The position numbers were made by a program, and so were the translations under genes. Of a DNA stretch of 64,000 nucleotides, positions 25,686-33,933 are shown in pieces. Every line of letters begins with the position of its first letter. Within the stretch, counting starts at the first letter, position 1. The stretch is from assembly GCA_029264305.1 (NCBI GenBank), contig JARICA010000009.1, positions 62,001 through 126,000 of the forward strand, in the 5' to 3' direction. The notes under the pieces are model-generated. The model saw only the letters and a program-made list of their open reading frames with translations. It was not told the DNA's origin and searched no databases. The DNA is from Faecalimonas sp. (lineage in GTDB: Bacteria; Bacillota; Clostridia; Lachnospirales; Lachnospiraceae).

Positions 25686-26495
25686 ATGAAAGAACGTTTA
25701 GATGTATTACTGGTAAAAAGAAATTTAGTAGAATCTAGAGAAAAGGCGAAAGCGATTATTATGTCTGGAAACGTATTTGTGGAAGGAGAACGAGAGGATA
25801 AGGCAGGAACAACTTTTTCTGATGAAGTGCAGATTGAAATCAAAGGCCACACACTTCCATATGTAAGTCGTGGGGGACTGAAATTAGAAAAAGCGGTTGC
25901 AAATTTTGATGTAAATTTGGATGGAAAAGTATGTACAGATGTTGGCTCTTCAACAGGTGGATTTACAGATTGTATGCTCCAAAATGGTGCAAGAAAAGTT
26001 TTTGCTATTGATGTAGGAAGAGGACAGTTAGCATGGAAATTGCGTCAAGACGATAGAGTTGTCTGTATGGAAAAAACAAATATTCGATATGTGACACCAG
26101 AAGATTTAGGTGAAGAAATTGATTTTTCTTCAATTGACGTTTCCTTTATTTCTTTAACAAAAGTATTATTACCAATTCGTAACTATTTGAAATCGAATGG
26201 TCAAATTGTAGCGTTAATCAAACCACAATTTGAAGCTGGAAGAGAGAAAGTTGGGAAAAAAGGAGTTGTACGGGAAAAGAGTACTCATCATGAAGTGATT
26301 GAAAAAGTTGTATCTTATGCAGTTTCGATTGGATTTAAAGTATTAAATATTGAATTTTCACCAATTAAAGGTCCAGAAGGGAATATTGAATATTTGCTTC
26401 ATATTCAAAAAACAGACACAATTGGAACATTAGAAAATGTTGAAGTGGATCTAAAAAGTGTTGTAGATAATGCGTTTGATACATTAGCAAAATAA
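25686..26495 (+). CDS. tlyA: TlyA family rRNA 2'-O-methyltransferase
   Basis: 269 residues. An N-terminal S4 RNA-binding domain (ERLDVLLVKRNLVESREKA) is joined to a FtsJ-like SAM methyltransferase (DVGSSTGGFTDCML, then DVSFISLTK). TlyA of other bacteria methylates 2'-OH of C1409 in 16S and in some C1920 in 23S rRNA; which one applies here is not visible. This gene stands between dxs and nadK in most Clostridia. Confidence 0.93.
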   Translation: MKERLDVLLVKRNLVESREKAKAIIMSGNVFVEGEREDKAGTTFSDEVQIEIKGHTLPYVSRGGLKLEKAVANFDVNLDGKVCTDVGSSTGGFTDCMLQNGARKVFAIDVGRGQLAWKLRQDDRVVCMEKTNIRYVTPEDLGEEIDFSSIDVSFISLTKVLLPIRNYLKSNGQIVALIKPQFEAGREKVGKKGVVREKSTHHEVIEKVVSYAVSIGFKVLNIEFSPIKGPEGNIEYLLHIQKTDTIGTLENVEVDLKSVVDNAFDTLAK

Positions 26496-26509
26496 GGGCG
26501 TGTAAAGTC

Positions 26510-27319
26510 ATGGATAAATTTTATGTTATTACAAATCATACTAAAGATGAAAAGTATGAAGTTACAAAGGCAATCAAAAAATACATAGAAGAAAATGGAA
26601 AGAAATGTATTTTGGAAAGTGAACAACCAATTCCAAATGATACAGAAGGTGTACTTGTAATCGGTGGTGATGGAACACTTATACAGGCTGCAAGGGAACT
26701 TTTAGGTAAAAATGTAAAACTTATTGGTATTAATTTAGGTACACTTGGATATTTGACAGAAATTGAAATGCAGACAATTTATCCTGCGTTGGATCGTTTG
26801 TTTGCTGACGAGTATACAGTAGAAGAGAGAATGATGTTGAAAGGAAGTCTACCAAATGGTGTAGAGAATGTGGCGTTAAATGATATTGTTGTCACACGGT
26901 ATGGGTCTTTACGCTTGATTTCTTTTCGTGTGTATGTAAACGGAGAATTATTAAACACATATCAAGCAGATGGAATGATTGTTTCTACGCCAACAGGTTC
27001 TACAGCCTATAATCTGTCAGCAGGAGGACCAGTGGTAGAACCGACAGCATCCATACTGATACTTACTCCTATTTGCTCTCATGCGCTAAATACAAGTAGT
27101 ATTATTTTATCTGTGGAAGATGAAATTGTAATCGAAATGGGAAGTAGAAGAGAAAATGAGGAAGATGAGTCGGTTGTTGCCTTTGATGGAACCGATATAT
27201 TAAAAATACGCACAGGGGACAAGATCGTAATAAAAAAAGCAAATGAAACAATGAAACTAATGAAAATAAATCGAGTGAGTTTTTTGGAAACACTTAGAAG
27301 AAAAATGAAAGGAAACTAA
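26510..27319 (+). CDS. nadK: NAD kinase
   Basis: 269 residues. Phosphorylates NAD to NADP. The conserved GGDGTLIQAAR is near residue 50, with TLGYLTE and the second glycine-rich motif DGMIVSTPTGSTAYNLSAGG. The start codon is preceded by AAGGGCGTG. It lies in the same transcript as argR and recN. Confidence 0.96.
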   Translation: MDKFYVITNHTKDEKYEVTKAIKKYIEENGKKCILESEQPIPNDTEGVLVIGGDGTLIQAARELLGKNVKLIGINLGTLGYLTEIEMQTIYPALDRLFADEYTVEERMMLKGSLPNGVENVALNDIVVTRYGSLRLISFRVYVNGELLNTYQADGMIVSTPTGSTAYNLSAGGPVVEPTASILILTPICSHALNTSSIILSVEDEIVIEMGSRRENEEDESVVAFDGTDILKIRTGDKIVIKKANETMKLMKINRVSFLETLRRKMKGN

Positions 27320-27324
27320 CTAAA

Positions 27325-27777
27325 ATGAAAGTAAACAGACATGCAAAAATCGTAGAACTAATTCATAAGTATGATATTGAGACACAAGAAGAATTGGCAG
27401 ATTATTTAAATGAAGCTGGATTTCAAGTAACACAGGCAACAGTTTCCAGAGATATTAGAGATTTGAGATTGACAAAGGTACCAACAAGTACTGGAAAACA
27501 GAAATATATTGTCCTTCGTACTCCAGATGAAGATTTAAAAGATAAATATCGTAGAGTCTTGCAAGATGGATATTTATCTATGGATAAAGCACAGAATATT
27601 CTTGTCATAAAAACGGTTCCTGGAATGGCTATGGCTGTTGCAGCGGCATTAGATGCTATGAAATGGCATGAAGTTGTAGGATGTATAGCGGGAGATGATA
27701 CGATTATGTGTGCAATACGAAATGAAGAAGTAACCACAGAGGTTATGGAAAAAATCAGCAAAATTGTTTTTCAATAG
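27325..27777 (+). CDS. argR: Arginine repressor / AhrC
   Basis: 150 residues. N-terminal winged helix with SRDIRDLRLTKVP, and the C-terminal hexamerisation/arginine-binding domain (VIKTVPGMAMAVAAALD, then IAGDDTIMC). It senses L-arginine and controls arginine metabolism genes. Placement between nadK and recN is conserved in Firmicutes, so it is likely to be the housekeeping copy. Confidence 0.95.
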   Translation: MKVNRHAKIVELIHKYDIETQEELADYLNEAGFQVTQATVSRDIRDLRLTKVPTSTGKQKYIVLRTPDEDLKDKYRRVLQDGYLSMDKAQNILVIKTVPGMAMAVAAALDAMKWHEVVGCIAGDDTIMCAIRNEEVTTEVMEKISKIVFQ

Positions 27778-27786
27778 GAGAAAAGA

Positions 27787-29463
27787 ATGCTACAAAACTT
27801 ACATATAAAAAATCTCGCACTGATTGATGAGATTGAAGTTGATTTTGAAAAAGGTTTAAATATACTAACTGGGGAAACAGGAGCTGGAAAGTCTATTATT
27901 TTAGGTTCAATTCATTTGGCGCTAGGCGGAAAGTATAATGCAGACATGTTAAGAAAAGGCGCTTCATATGGATTAGTGGAGCTTACTTTTCGGATAGAAA
28001 AAGAAGAAATAAAAAAGGCTTTGGAAAAATTGGACATATTTCCAGAAGAAAATGAAGTTGTATTTAGTCGCAAACTAATGGAAGGACGAAGTGTTAGTAG
28101 AATTAATGGAGAAACGGTTTCTATAAACAAAGTAAAAGAAGCTGCAAGTATATTAATTGATATTCATGGACAACATGAACATCAGTCTTTATTATATAAG
28201 AAAAATCATTTGGATATATTAGATGCTTTTGCAAAAGAACAAATTTCGGAAATGAAGACGCAAGTAAAGGAAAAATATACAATTTATAAAAAAATAAAAG
28301 AGGAACTGAAGCAAGCAAAGATTGACGAGACAGATAGAGAAAAAGAGATAGATTTTATTCAGTTTGAAGTAAACCAAATTCGTGAGGCAAATTTTAAATT
28401 TGGTGAGGATAAAGATTTAGAAGAGCAATATAAAAAAATGATCAATAGTAAAAGGATTGTGGAAAATCTAGAAGAAGTTTCCGGGTATATGGGGGAATAT
28501 GGTGGAAATGGAATTGGTGATATGTTAAATAGAGCTATCCGCTGTATAGGAGAAATTTCTCATATGGATCATTCCATCAGTGCTTTACATGGACAACTTT
28601 CAGACGTAGATAATTTGTTAAATGATTTTAATCGAGAACTTTCAGAATATAGACATACGCTAGAATTTTCTGAGGAAGAATTTTATGAAACAGAAACAAG
28701 GCTAAATGAAATAAATAGATTAAAAGCAAAATATGGACAAACTATAGAAGAAATTCTTTCCTATTGTGAGGAAAAAGAAGAACGCTTGGAGAAATTAAAT
28801 GATTATGATGCCTATGTAGAACAATTACAAAAAAAATATTGTGTAGCAGAAGAAAACTTAAAAGAGGTAACAAAACAATTATCAGAAGGGCGAAAAAAAG
28901 CAGCAATTTTATTAAAAGATGTTATTAAAGAAGGACTTTTAGAATTAAATTTTTTGGAAGTACAGTTTGAAATTTCTTTTAATCAATTGGAAGAGTTTAC
29001 TGCAAATGGAAAAGATGAGATTGAATTTTTGATTTCCATGAATCCAGGGGAATTAGTAAAACCTTTAGGTGAAGTGGCATCTGGTGGTGAGTTATCTAGA
29101 ATTATGCTTGCAATCAAAACAGTTCTTGCCGATAAAGATGCAATAGAGACATTGATATTTGATGAGATAGATGTGGGAATAAGTGGTCGCACAGCACAGA
29201 AAGTTTCTGAAAAAATGTGTGTTATTGGGCGAAAGCATCAAGTTATTTGTATTACACATCTAGCACAAATTGCAGCTATGGCAGACGCACATTTTGCTAT
29301 TGAGAAAAAGGTAAATGATGGGAAGACGAAAACGGAAATTAGTAAACTCAATGAAGAGCAATCAATACAGGAATTAGCCAGAATTCTTGGAGGGGCTCAA
29401 ATTACAGATAAAGTGATTGAAAATGCGATAGAGATGAAAAACCTTGCTTTAAATGTAAAATAA
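27787..29463 (+). CDS. recN: DNA repair protein RecN
   Basis: 558 residues. SMC-like ATPase for double-strand-break repair. Walker A GETGAGKS is at residues 30-37; a long coiled-coil middle (about 150-380) separates it from the ABC signature ASGGELSR and Walker B LIFDEIDVGISG. AGGAG sits at the end of argR, directly upstream. A strong terminator closes the cluster. Confidence 0.96.
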   Translation: MLQNLHIKNLALIDEIEVDFEKGLNILTGETGAGKSIILGSIHLALGGKYNADMLRKGASYGLVELTFRIEKEEIKKALEKLDIFPEENEVVFSRKLMEGRSVSRINGETVSINKVKEAASILIDIHGQHEHQSLLYKKNHLDILDAFAKEQISEMKTQVKEKYTIYKKIKEELKQAKIDETDREKEIDFIQFEVNQIREANFKFGEDKDLEEQYKKMINSKRIVENLEEVSGYMGEYGGNGIGDMLNRAIRCIGEISHMDHSISALHGQLSDVDNLLNDFNRELSEYRHTLEFSEEEFYETETRLNEINRLKAKYGQTIEEILSYCEEKEERLEKLNDYDAYVEQLQKKYCVAEENLKEVTKQLSEGRKKAAILLKDVIKEGLLELNFLEVQFEISFNQLEEFTANGKDEIEFLISMNPGELVKPLGEVASGGELSRIMLAIKTVLADKDAIETLIFDEIDVGISGRTAQKVSEKMCVIGRKHQVICITHLAQIAAMADAHFAIEKKVNDGKTKTEISKLNEEQSIQELARILGGAQITDKVIENAIEMKNLALNVK

Positions 29464-29497
29464 TGCCAGTGTAAAATGAATATAGATTCACATACTA

Positions 29498-29527
29498 AAA
29501 CAGATATCCTTTTGGATATCTGTTTTT
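29498..29527 (+). terminator. Terminator after recN
   Basis: Twelve-pair perfect stem (29498-29509 with 29514-29525), TTTT loop, followed by a T-run. It separates spoIVB from the upstream cluster. Confidence 0.88.
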
Positions 29528-29549
29528 ATATTATTTTTGGGAGGTATAA

Positions 29550-30608
29550 GTGGTGAGAAAATATTGGTATCGTAGATATCTAGTCATTGCTCTTGTATTT
29601 ATGATAACTATAGAAGGAGGAATGTTACTTAAAGAACAGGAGCGAAAACAAAAAGTAAGTGTAGAATCTATATCTGATGATTTACTTATTCCGGGTGGGA
29701 TTCCTGTGGGAATTTATATGGAAACAGCGGGAGTTATGGTGTTGGGAACAGAAAAAATAAAATCGGTTGATGGTGGAAATTATGAGCCTGCGAAAAGGTT
29801 AGTTAGAAAAGGTGATTATATTCAAGAGATAGATGGAGTGAAGGTGAAAAACAAAAAAGAACTTCTGAATCAAATGTCACACTTAAACCCTTCAGGAACA
29901 GTTTTAAAATTAAGACGAGGAAAAGAAAATGTGTCTGTAAAAGTTCATCCAATAAAATGCAAGGGAAAATCTTATAAATTGGGTATATGGATTAGAGATA
30001 ATACACAAGGACTTGGAACAATCACGTTTTTAAATAAAAATAGTGAATTTGGAGCACTTGGACACGGAATACATGATATAGATACAGGAAAACTTTTGCA
30101 GATGTCTACAGGAAGGCTTTATGAAACAAGTATTCAAGATATAAAAAAGGGCGTGCATGGTGAACCGGGTGGAATGGAAGGCCTTATTGTTTACAATCAG
30201 TATAATGTCTTAGGAAGTATTGAGAAAAATACGGAAGAAGGAATATATGGGAAAATGGATGTGATTCCTATGGAGTTGATGAAACAACAACCGTTGCGAT
30301 TTGGAAAAAAAGAAGAGATTAAGGAAGGGGATGCGAAAATTAAATGTTCAGTTGATGGAAAGTTAAAAGAATATGCTGTGCGTATCACTAAAGTGGATTT
30401 GCATGAGAGAGAAGTAAATAAAGGGATTGTTCTTGAAGTGACTGATAAAGAACTGTTGAAAAAAACAGGTGGGATAGTACAGGGGATGTCGGGTAGCCCA
30501 ATTATTCAGGACGGGAAACTGGTGGGAGCAGTTACTCATGTTCTAGTGAATGACCCAACAAGGGGATACGGTATTTTTATTGAGAATATGTTGGACGCAG
30601 CGGCATAA
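29550..30608 (+). CDS. spoIVB: SpoIVB peptidase (stage IV sporulation)
   Basis: 352 residues. An N-terminal membrane anchor, a PDZ domain (about 70-135) and a C-terminal S55 serine-peptidase domain. The catalytic region is intact: ALGHGIHD near 169-176 (His) and GMSGSPIIQDGKL near 312-324 (Ser). The forespore-made enzyme triggers processing of pro-sigma-K by cutting SpoIVFA. The start codon is GTG (29551 region) after GGGAGG. In Clostridia spo0A normally follows directly; here it is 7.9 kb away. The last 36 codons recur in diverged form at 31326-31433. Confidence 0.95.
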   Translation: MVRKYWYRRYLVIALVFMITIEGGMLLKEQERKQKVSVESISDDLLIPGGIPVGIYMETAGVMVLGTEKIKSVDGGNYEPAKRLVRKGDYIQEIDGVKVKNKKELLNQMSHLNPSGTVLKLRRGKENVSVKVHPIKCKGKSYKLGIWIRDNTQGLGTITFLNKNSEFGALGHGIHDIDTGKLLQMSTGRLYETSIQDIKKGVHGEPGGMEGLIVYNQYNVLGSIEKNTEEGIYGKMDVIPMELMKQQPLRFGKKEEIKEGDAKIKCSVDGKLKEYAVRITKVDLHEREVNKGIVLEVTDKELLKKTGGIVQGMSGSPIIQDGKLVGAVTHVLVNDPTRGYGIFIENMLDAAA

Positions 30609-30616
30609 AAATTGTG

Positions 30617-30645
30617 GCAGAGGGAATTTCCCTCTGCTTCTTTTT
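30617..30645 (+). terminator. Terminator of spoIVB
   Basis: Stem GCAGAGGGA (from 30617) with TCCCTCTGC (to 30637), tiny loop, then TTCTTTTT. Confidence 0.85.
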
Positions 30646-30722
30646 CGCTTGATGTGGTATAATTGTGATAGAGAAATCACATTTTAGTGAACAGATAAAA
30701 TGTAGAAGGTAGGTGGATTAGA

Positions 30723-31253
30723 ATAAAACTATGGAGTATTCAGCATCAGTCTGCTTACAATCAACTTCAAAGAGAGGGTGTTCTTCATGCTAATGAAAAC
30801 CATCTCTTTTGTGAAGATGATTTGAGATTTGCTTATGATTGGATGGCTGAACAATTGGCACAGAAAGTTGGAAAAGCACCGAGTGGAGTACATTATCCGA
30901 TTTGGGCTTGGTATCAATGGGAAGGAAGACATAAACGGCTGGATATGCGAACCCATCGCCGCTGGTATGTAAAAGGTACGCCTATTGTACTGTTAACACT
31001 TGAAATTCCAGACCAGTTTGTTTTGCTGTCAGATTATGATATGTGGCACTGCGTTCTGAATCATGGTGAAGTGAGCTTTTCTGGAGATATTGAAAAAATA
31101 TATTCCGAACGAGAAATTCGGGAAAGCTGGAGCAATATTTTCAAGTGGAACCAAAAGAATGCATATTGGCCGGAGCCGAAAACAACACAAGCGGTTTTTT
31201 GGGAAGTTAGGAAAGAATGGGTTGTTCGTTCAGAATTTTTTGTATCTGGGTAA
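30723..31253 (+). CDS. DUF3841 domain protein with no standard start codon
   Basis: The frame from 30699 to the stop at 31251-31253 encodes a DUF3841 protein. Homologues of this family begin with M-K-L-W-(T/S)-I-Q; here KLWSIQ is encoded from 30726 but the codon before it (30723-30725) is ATA. AGGTGG stands six bases upstream, so the ribosome site points at this ATA. The next ordinary starts are TTG 30822 and a later ATG, both deep in the conserved domain. From the ATA the product would be 176 residues, Trp-rich, without signal peptide. Function unknown. The gene may initiate poorly at ATA or be in early decay. It lies between the two copies of the spoIVB tail. Confidence 0.7.
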   Translation: MKLWSIQHQSAYNQLQREGVLHANENHLFCEDDLRFAYDWMAEQLAQKVGKAPSGVHYPIWAWYQWEGRHKRLDMRTHRRWYVKGTPIVLLTLEIPDQFVLLSDYDMWHCVLNHGEVSFSGDIEKIYSEREIRESWSNIFKWNQKNAYWPEPKTTQAVFWEVRKEWVVRSEFFVSG

Positions 31254-31262
31254 AGGGGCTAT

Positions 31263-31280
31263 ACCTAATCCGATTTAGGT
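31263..31280 (+). repeat. Inverted repeat after DUF3841 gene
   Basis: ACCTAA and TTAGGT arms with a six-base loop, ten bases after the stop codon. It lacks a T-run, so it is not a standard terminator. Confidence 0.4.
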
Positions 31281-31283
31281 AAC

Positions 31284-31319
31284 AGTTGTTGCCTCTAATA
31301 GAAAGCGCTTGTGAGAGAC
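31284..31319 (+). repeat. Diverged repeat, copy 1 (partner at 32319-32354)
   Basis: 36 bases beginning AGTTGTTG and containing CTAATAGAAA; 28 of 36 positions match the partner by eye. This copy ends six bases before the duplicated spoIVB tail. Confidence 0.5.
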
Positions 31320-31325
31320 AGTTCC

Positions 31326-31433
31326 ATTATTCAGGACGGGAAACTGGTGGGAGCAGTGACCAACGTTCTAGTGAATGACCCAACAAGAGGCTACGATATT
31401 TTTATTGAGAGTATGTTGGACGCAGTGGCGTAA
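31326..31433 (+). pseudogene. Second, diverged copy of the 3' end of spoIVB
   Basis: 108 bases matching 30501-30608 at 98 positions by my count, including the stop codon, with no gaps. Most changes are silent or conservative, so the frame was under selection when the copies parted. No start or upstream part of spoIVB is present. Similarity continues weakly into the bases after the stop, where the terminator stem has decayed. It marks the left edge of the island or an older recombination end. Confidence 0.85.
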
Positions 31434-31459
31434 AGGAAAAGTGGCAGAGGAGTTCACCC

Positions 31460-31489
31460 TTGTCGCTTTTGAGGTTTATATGATATAAT
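31460..31489 (+). promoter_or_regulatory. Promoter of the nucleoside phosphorylase gene
   Basis: TTGTCG (31460-31465), 18-base spacer, TATAAT (31484-31489). Part of it lies in the region related to the downstream flank of spoIVB. Confidence 0.55.
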
Positions 31490-31520
31490 GTACTCAAACT
31501 AACATCAAGGGGGAGATATT

Positions 31521-32291
31521 ATGCAATGGAAATACGAAGGAGATGTTACAAAACCGGTTTTGACAGCAAAAGAGAATATAGCGAGTAGCCATAATGCTAC
31601 AACCATCCTTAAATTGCCGCATATAGCCATCCTCTTTTTTATGCACAGTGGAGTGGACTATTTGGTAGAAAAATATGATTGCCCATTGATTCTAAAAAAA
31701 CTTCCTCGGTTCTTGCGAGGCTGCCCAGTTTATCAGTTAAATGATAATATCTGCTTTCTGGATGGTGGACGAGGTGCACCTCAGGCTGTTGATACGATAG
31801 AAACGCTTTCTGCCTTAGGTGTAAAAACAATTCTTTCTGTCGGTATGTTTGGGACATTTAGAAGTGAAGTGGCTCTTGGTGACATGATTGTTCCTGCGAA
31901 GGCTTTTGTAGAAGAAGGAACTTCCTTACACTATTATAGTTCCATTGAGTATGCGGAGCCAGATGAGCGTATCAAAGAAATTGCCGGCTCTCTCACTTCT
32001 GGGAAATCAGTACCCATCGTTTCAACAGATGGTGTATATCGACAAACATTCTATAAAGAGCAACTATGGAGAGAAAAAGGTGCTGTAGGTGTTGATATGG
32101 AAACATCGGCTGTGTTGAGTGTAAGCAAATATCTGGGAATAAAAGCAGCATCAGTTCTGATGGCTTCCGATAAACACCCGGAAAATAGCAATGCTCCTAA
32201 ATGGACATGGAATGTGACACATGAAATGCGCTACAATTTATTTGAGAGGGCTAAAATGATTGCAGAGGCGGTAGAAAAAAATAGCCTCTAA
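31521..32291 (+). CDS. Nucleoside phosphorylase family protein
   Basis: 256 residues of the PNP/uridine phosphorylase superfamily. The phosphate-binding SVGMFGTFR block is near residue 110, and VGVDMETSAVLSV near 190 holds the conserved Met-Glu of the nucleoside site. GGGGGAG precedes the ATG. Which nucleoside is cut is not clear; the N-terminal segment differs from housekeeping DeoD and Udp. Codon use is somewhat richer in C/G-ending codons than in neighbouring core genes, and the gene stands alone in the accessory island, both consistent with transfer. Confidence 0.85.
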   Translation: MQWKYEGDVTKPVLTAKENIASSHNATTILKLPHIAILFFMHSGVDYLVEKYDCPLILKKLPRFLRGCPVYQLNDNICFLDGGRGAPQAVDTIETLSALGVKTILSVGMFGTFRSEVALGDMIVPAKAFVEEGTSLHYYSSIEYAEPDERIKEIAGSLTSGKSVPIVSTDGVYRQTFYKEQLWREKGAVGVDMETSAVLSVSKYLGIKAASVLMASDKHPENSNAPKWTWNVTHEMRYNLFERAKMIAEAVEKNSL

Positions 32292-32318
32292 TTGTATGAT
32301 GAAGCATTGTTACGATAA

Positions 32319-32354
32319 AGTTGTTGTCCCTAATAGAAATCACTCGTGAGTGGT
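32319..32354 (+). repeat. Diverged repeat, copy 2 (partner at 31284-31319)
   Basis: 36 bases starting AGTTGTTG with CTAATAGAAA in the middle and a CACTCGTGAGTG palindrome towards the end. It follows the phosphorylase gene by 27 bases, so the two copies bracket the spoIVB tail and the phosphorylase. Confidence 0.5.
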
Positions 32355-32430
32355 ATTCTAAATTTAGATGAATGATTTAAGTCACTATACAGTGAATAGG
32401 TATTATTTCTCTTAAATGGTACAGAATATA

Positions 32431-32459
32431 TTGACACAGCAGAACTAGCTTGATACAAT
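32431..32459 (+). promoter_or_regulatory. Strong promoter of the MFS/GTPase operon
   Basis: Perfect TTGACA (32431-32436), 17-base spacer, TACAAT (32454-32459) preceded by TG (extended -10). Confidence 0.85.
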
Positions 32460-32488
32460 ATGATTACTTTAAGTAAAGAAAGGCAGGT

Positions 32489-32600
32489 GGACAAAATGAA
32501 AAAATTTATTCTGATAAAATCAAGCATCATTTTGTCCGCTGTATAAGTACCTTTTTGTGTGGTTAAATTTGCGTCTCTGATTTTATCAGAGGCTTTTTTT
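32489..32600 (+). promoter_or_regulatory. Leader-peptide transcription attenuator
   Basis: Three mutually exclusive pairings are visible. Stem 1: 32489-32499 with 32527-32537, 11 perfect pairs, enclosing the start of a short ORF. Antiterminator: 32510-32522 is an exact 13-base reverse complement of 32578-32590. Terminator: 32575-32581 with 32585-32591, followed by seven T (32594-32600). In addition 32545-32552 can pair with 32622-32629, next to the ribosome binding site of the MFS gene. This is the layout of attenuators that control ribosome-targeting antibiotic resistance genes. Confidence 0.8.
32496..32546 (+). CDS. 16-residue leader peptide
   Basis: ATG 32496 with AGGTGG six bases upstream, stop TAA at 32544-32546. 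The product starts MKKFILIKSS and is hydrophobic. Both arms of attenuator stem 1 and the 5' arm of the antiterminator lie inside or across it, so its translation state must decide which structure forms. It is almost surely a sensor peptide, not a functional protein. Confidence 0.75.
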   Translation: MKKFILIKSSIILSAV

Positions 32601-32631
32601 GTTTCTAATTTTATAAGAAAGAGGTACTTTT

Positions 32632-33933
32632 ATGAAAGAAAATATGTATGTTCATCTTTTGAAGCACAAAAGTTTCATGGCTTTTTGGGGGTCGACAACT
32701 TTGCTGCGTCTAGCCTCCAATATTTTACAGTTTGCTTTGGCAATTTATGTGCTTGATCTCATCGGATCAGCTTTTGTTTACTCCACAGTCCTGTCTATTA
32801 TTATCCTTCCACGTATTCTTTGTAGTTCGTTTGCCGGATATTTAGCAGATTATAAGGATAGTATACAAATTTTGCGTTGTGGTACGCTTGGATTAACTGT
32901 CTTAATGGCTTGCTTTTTCGTAATCCATGGGTTTGTAATTCCACTAAACCTCCCACTCATTTATGTATTGGTGATTACGCTTGAATTATGTGAGACATTT
33001 CTTGGTCCTACAGAAGCAAAGGTGCTACTTTGTATCGTAGCCGAAGAGGAAATTGCTCCTGCAAGTAAACTTTCAGCTTTGGATGATGGCATTGTTGAAA
33101 TTCTCTCACCCGTTATAGCAGCCCTATTTTACGGATATTTTAGGCTTGTTGGCGTTTTGGGAATTGCTCTTACACTGGAAATGATTGCATTCCTTATGAC
33201 CTTAGTAATTCGTTGTAGATTCGCCTATACATCTATAAGTAATGACACCGAAAAGTCCCCGATATTTTCCTTAAGAAACACATTTCAAGCCTATCAGGAG
33301 GCAAGTCTATGTTTGAAAGATCATGCTTATATTTGGGGAATTATTTTGTTTGCACCGCTTTTTAATTTTTTTGTTGGTCCTCTGTTTTCAGTTACTGCAC
33401 CACATTATTTTCGCATCACAATGCAAGCCAATGTAGATTTATACGCCATGTTCAATATGGTGTTGGGAATCGCTGGCTTAATTGCGCCGTTCCTTGCTAT
33501 GAGTTTCATTAATGATGAAGATGAATACAAAGCAAATAAGGGTGGAACGTCTGTTGCAGCTGTAGCTTTGCTGTGTTTGAGTTGTATTTTATATTTCGGT
33601 AACAATGCTATTCCTGCGACTACGTCGTTATATATTGTGACTGCAACAATGGCGTTGCTTGTAGCAATCGTAACCATAATGAATATTGCTACATCCATTA
33701 CAATAAAAAGATATATTCCAGAGCAAATCATTGGCAGAGTAGTTTCTATGATTCAGCTGAGCGCTACAATTTCTGTACCTATCGGACAGATGTTCTATGG
33801 CTTCTGTGCAGATAAGCTTCCAGTTACAATAGTTTATTTGGCTTCTGCTATTGGACTTGTAATTACGTTTGTAGTAATGAATAAAACCTATCGAGTAATC
33901 AAGATACAGAAAAGGAGAAAAATAGATGAATGA
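32632..33933 (+). CDS. MFS drug-efflux type transporter
   Basis: 433 residues with about twelve membrane helices, related to the Mef-like/EntS-like branch of the major facilitator superfamily. A loop with GYLADYKDS stands at the usual motif A position between helices 2 and 3, and ETFLGPTEAKVL follows helix 4-5. GAGG is eight bases before the ATG. The attenuator upstream implies that expression is induced by something that stalls ribosomes, so export of a ribosome-targeting antibiotic is the leading idea. The drug cannot be named. It overlaps the GTPase gene by eight bases. Confidence 0.82.
   Translation: MKENMYVHLLKHKSFMAFWGSTTLLRLASNILQFALAIYVLDLIGSAFVYSTVLSIIILPRILCSSFAGYLADYKDSIQILRCGTLGLTVLMACFFVIHGFVIPLNLPLIYVLVITLELCETFLGPTEAKVLLCIVAEEEIAPASKLSALDDGIVEILSPVIAALFYGYFRLVGVLGIALTLEMIAFLMTLVIRCRFAYTSISNDTEKSPIFSLRNTFQAYQEASLCLKDHAYIWGIILFAPLFNFFVGPLFSVTAPHYFRITMQANVDLYAMFNMVLGIAGLIAPFLAMSFINDEDEYKANKGGTSVAAVALLCLSCILYFGNNAIPATTSLYIVTATMALLVAIVTIMNIATSITIKRYIPEQIIGRVVSMIQLSATISVPIGQMFYGFCADKLPVTIVYLASAIGLVITFVVMNKTYRVIKIQKRRKIDE

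Noticed and set aside
32559-32756. 65-residue frame overlapping the attenuator and MFS start
   Set aside because: It runs through the terminator hairpin and overlaps the MFS gene in another frame; a shadow without ribosome site.
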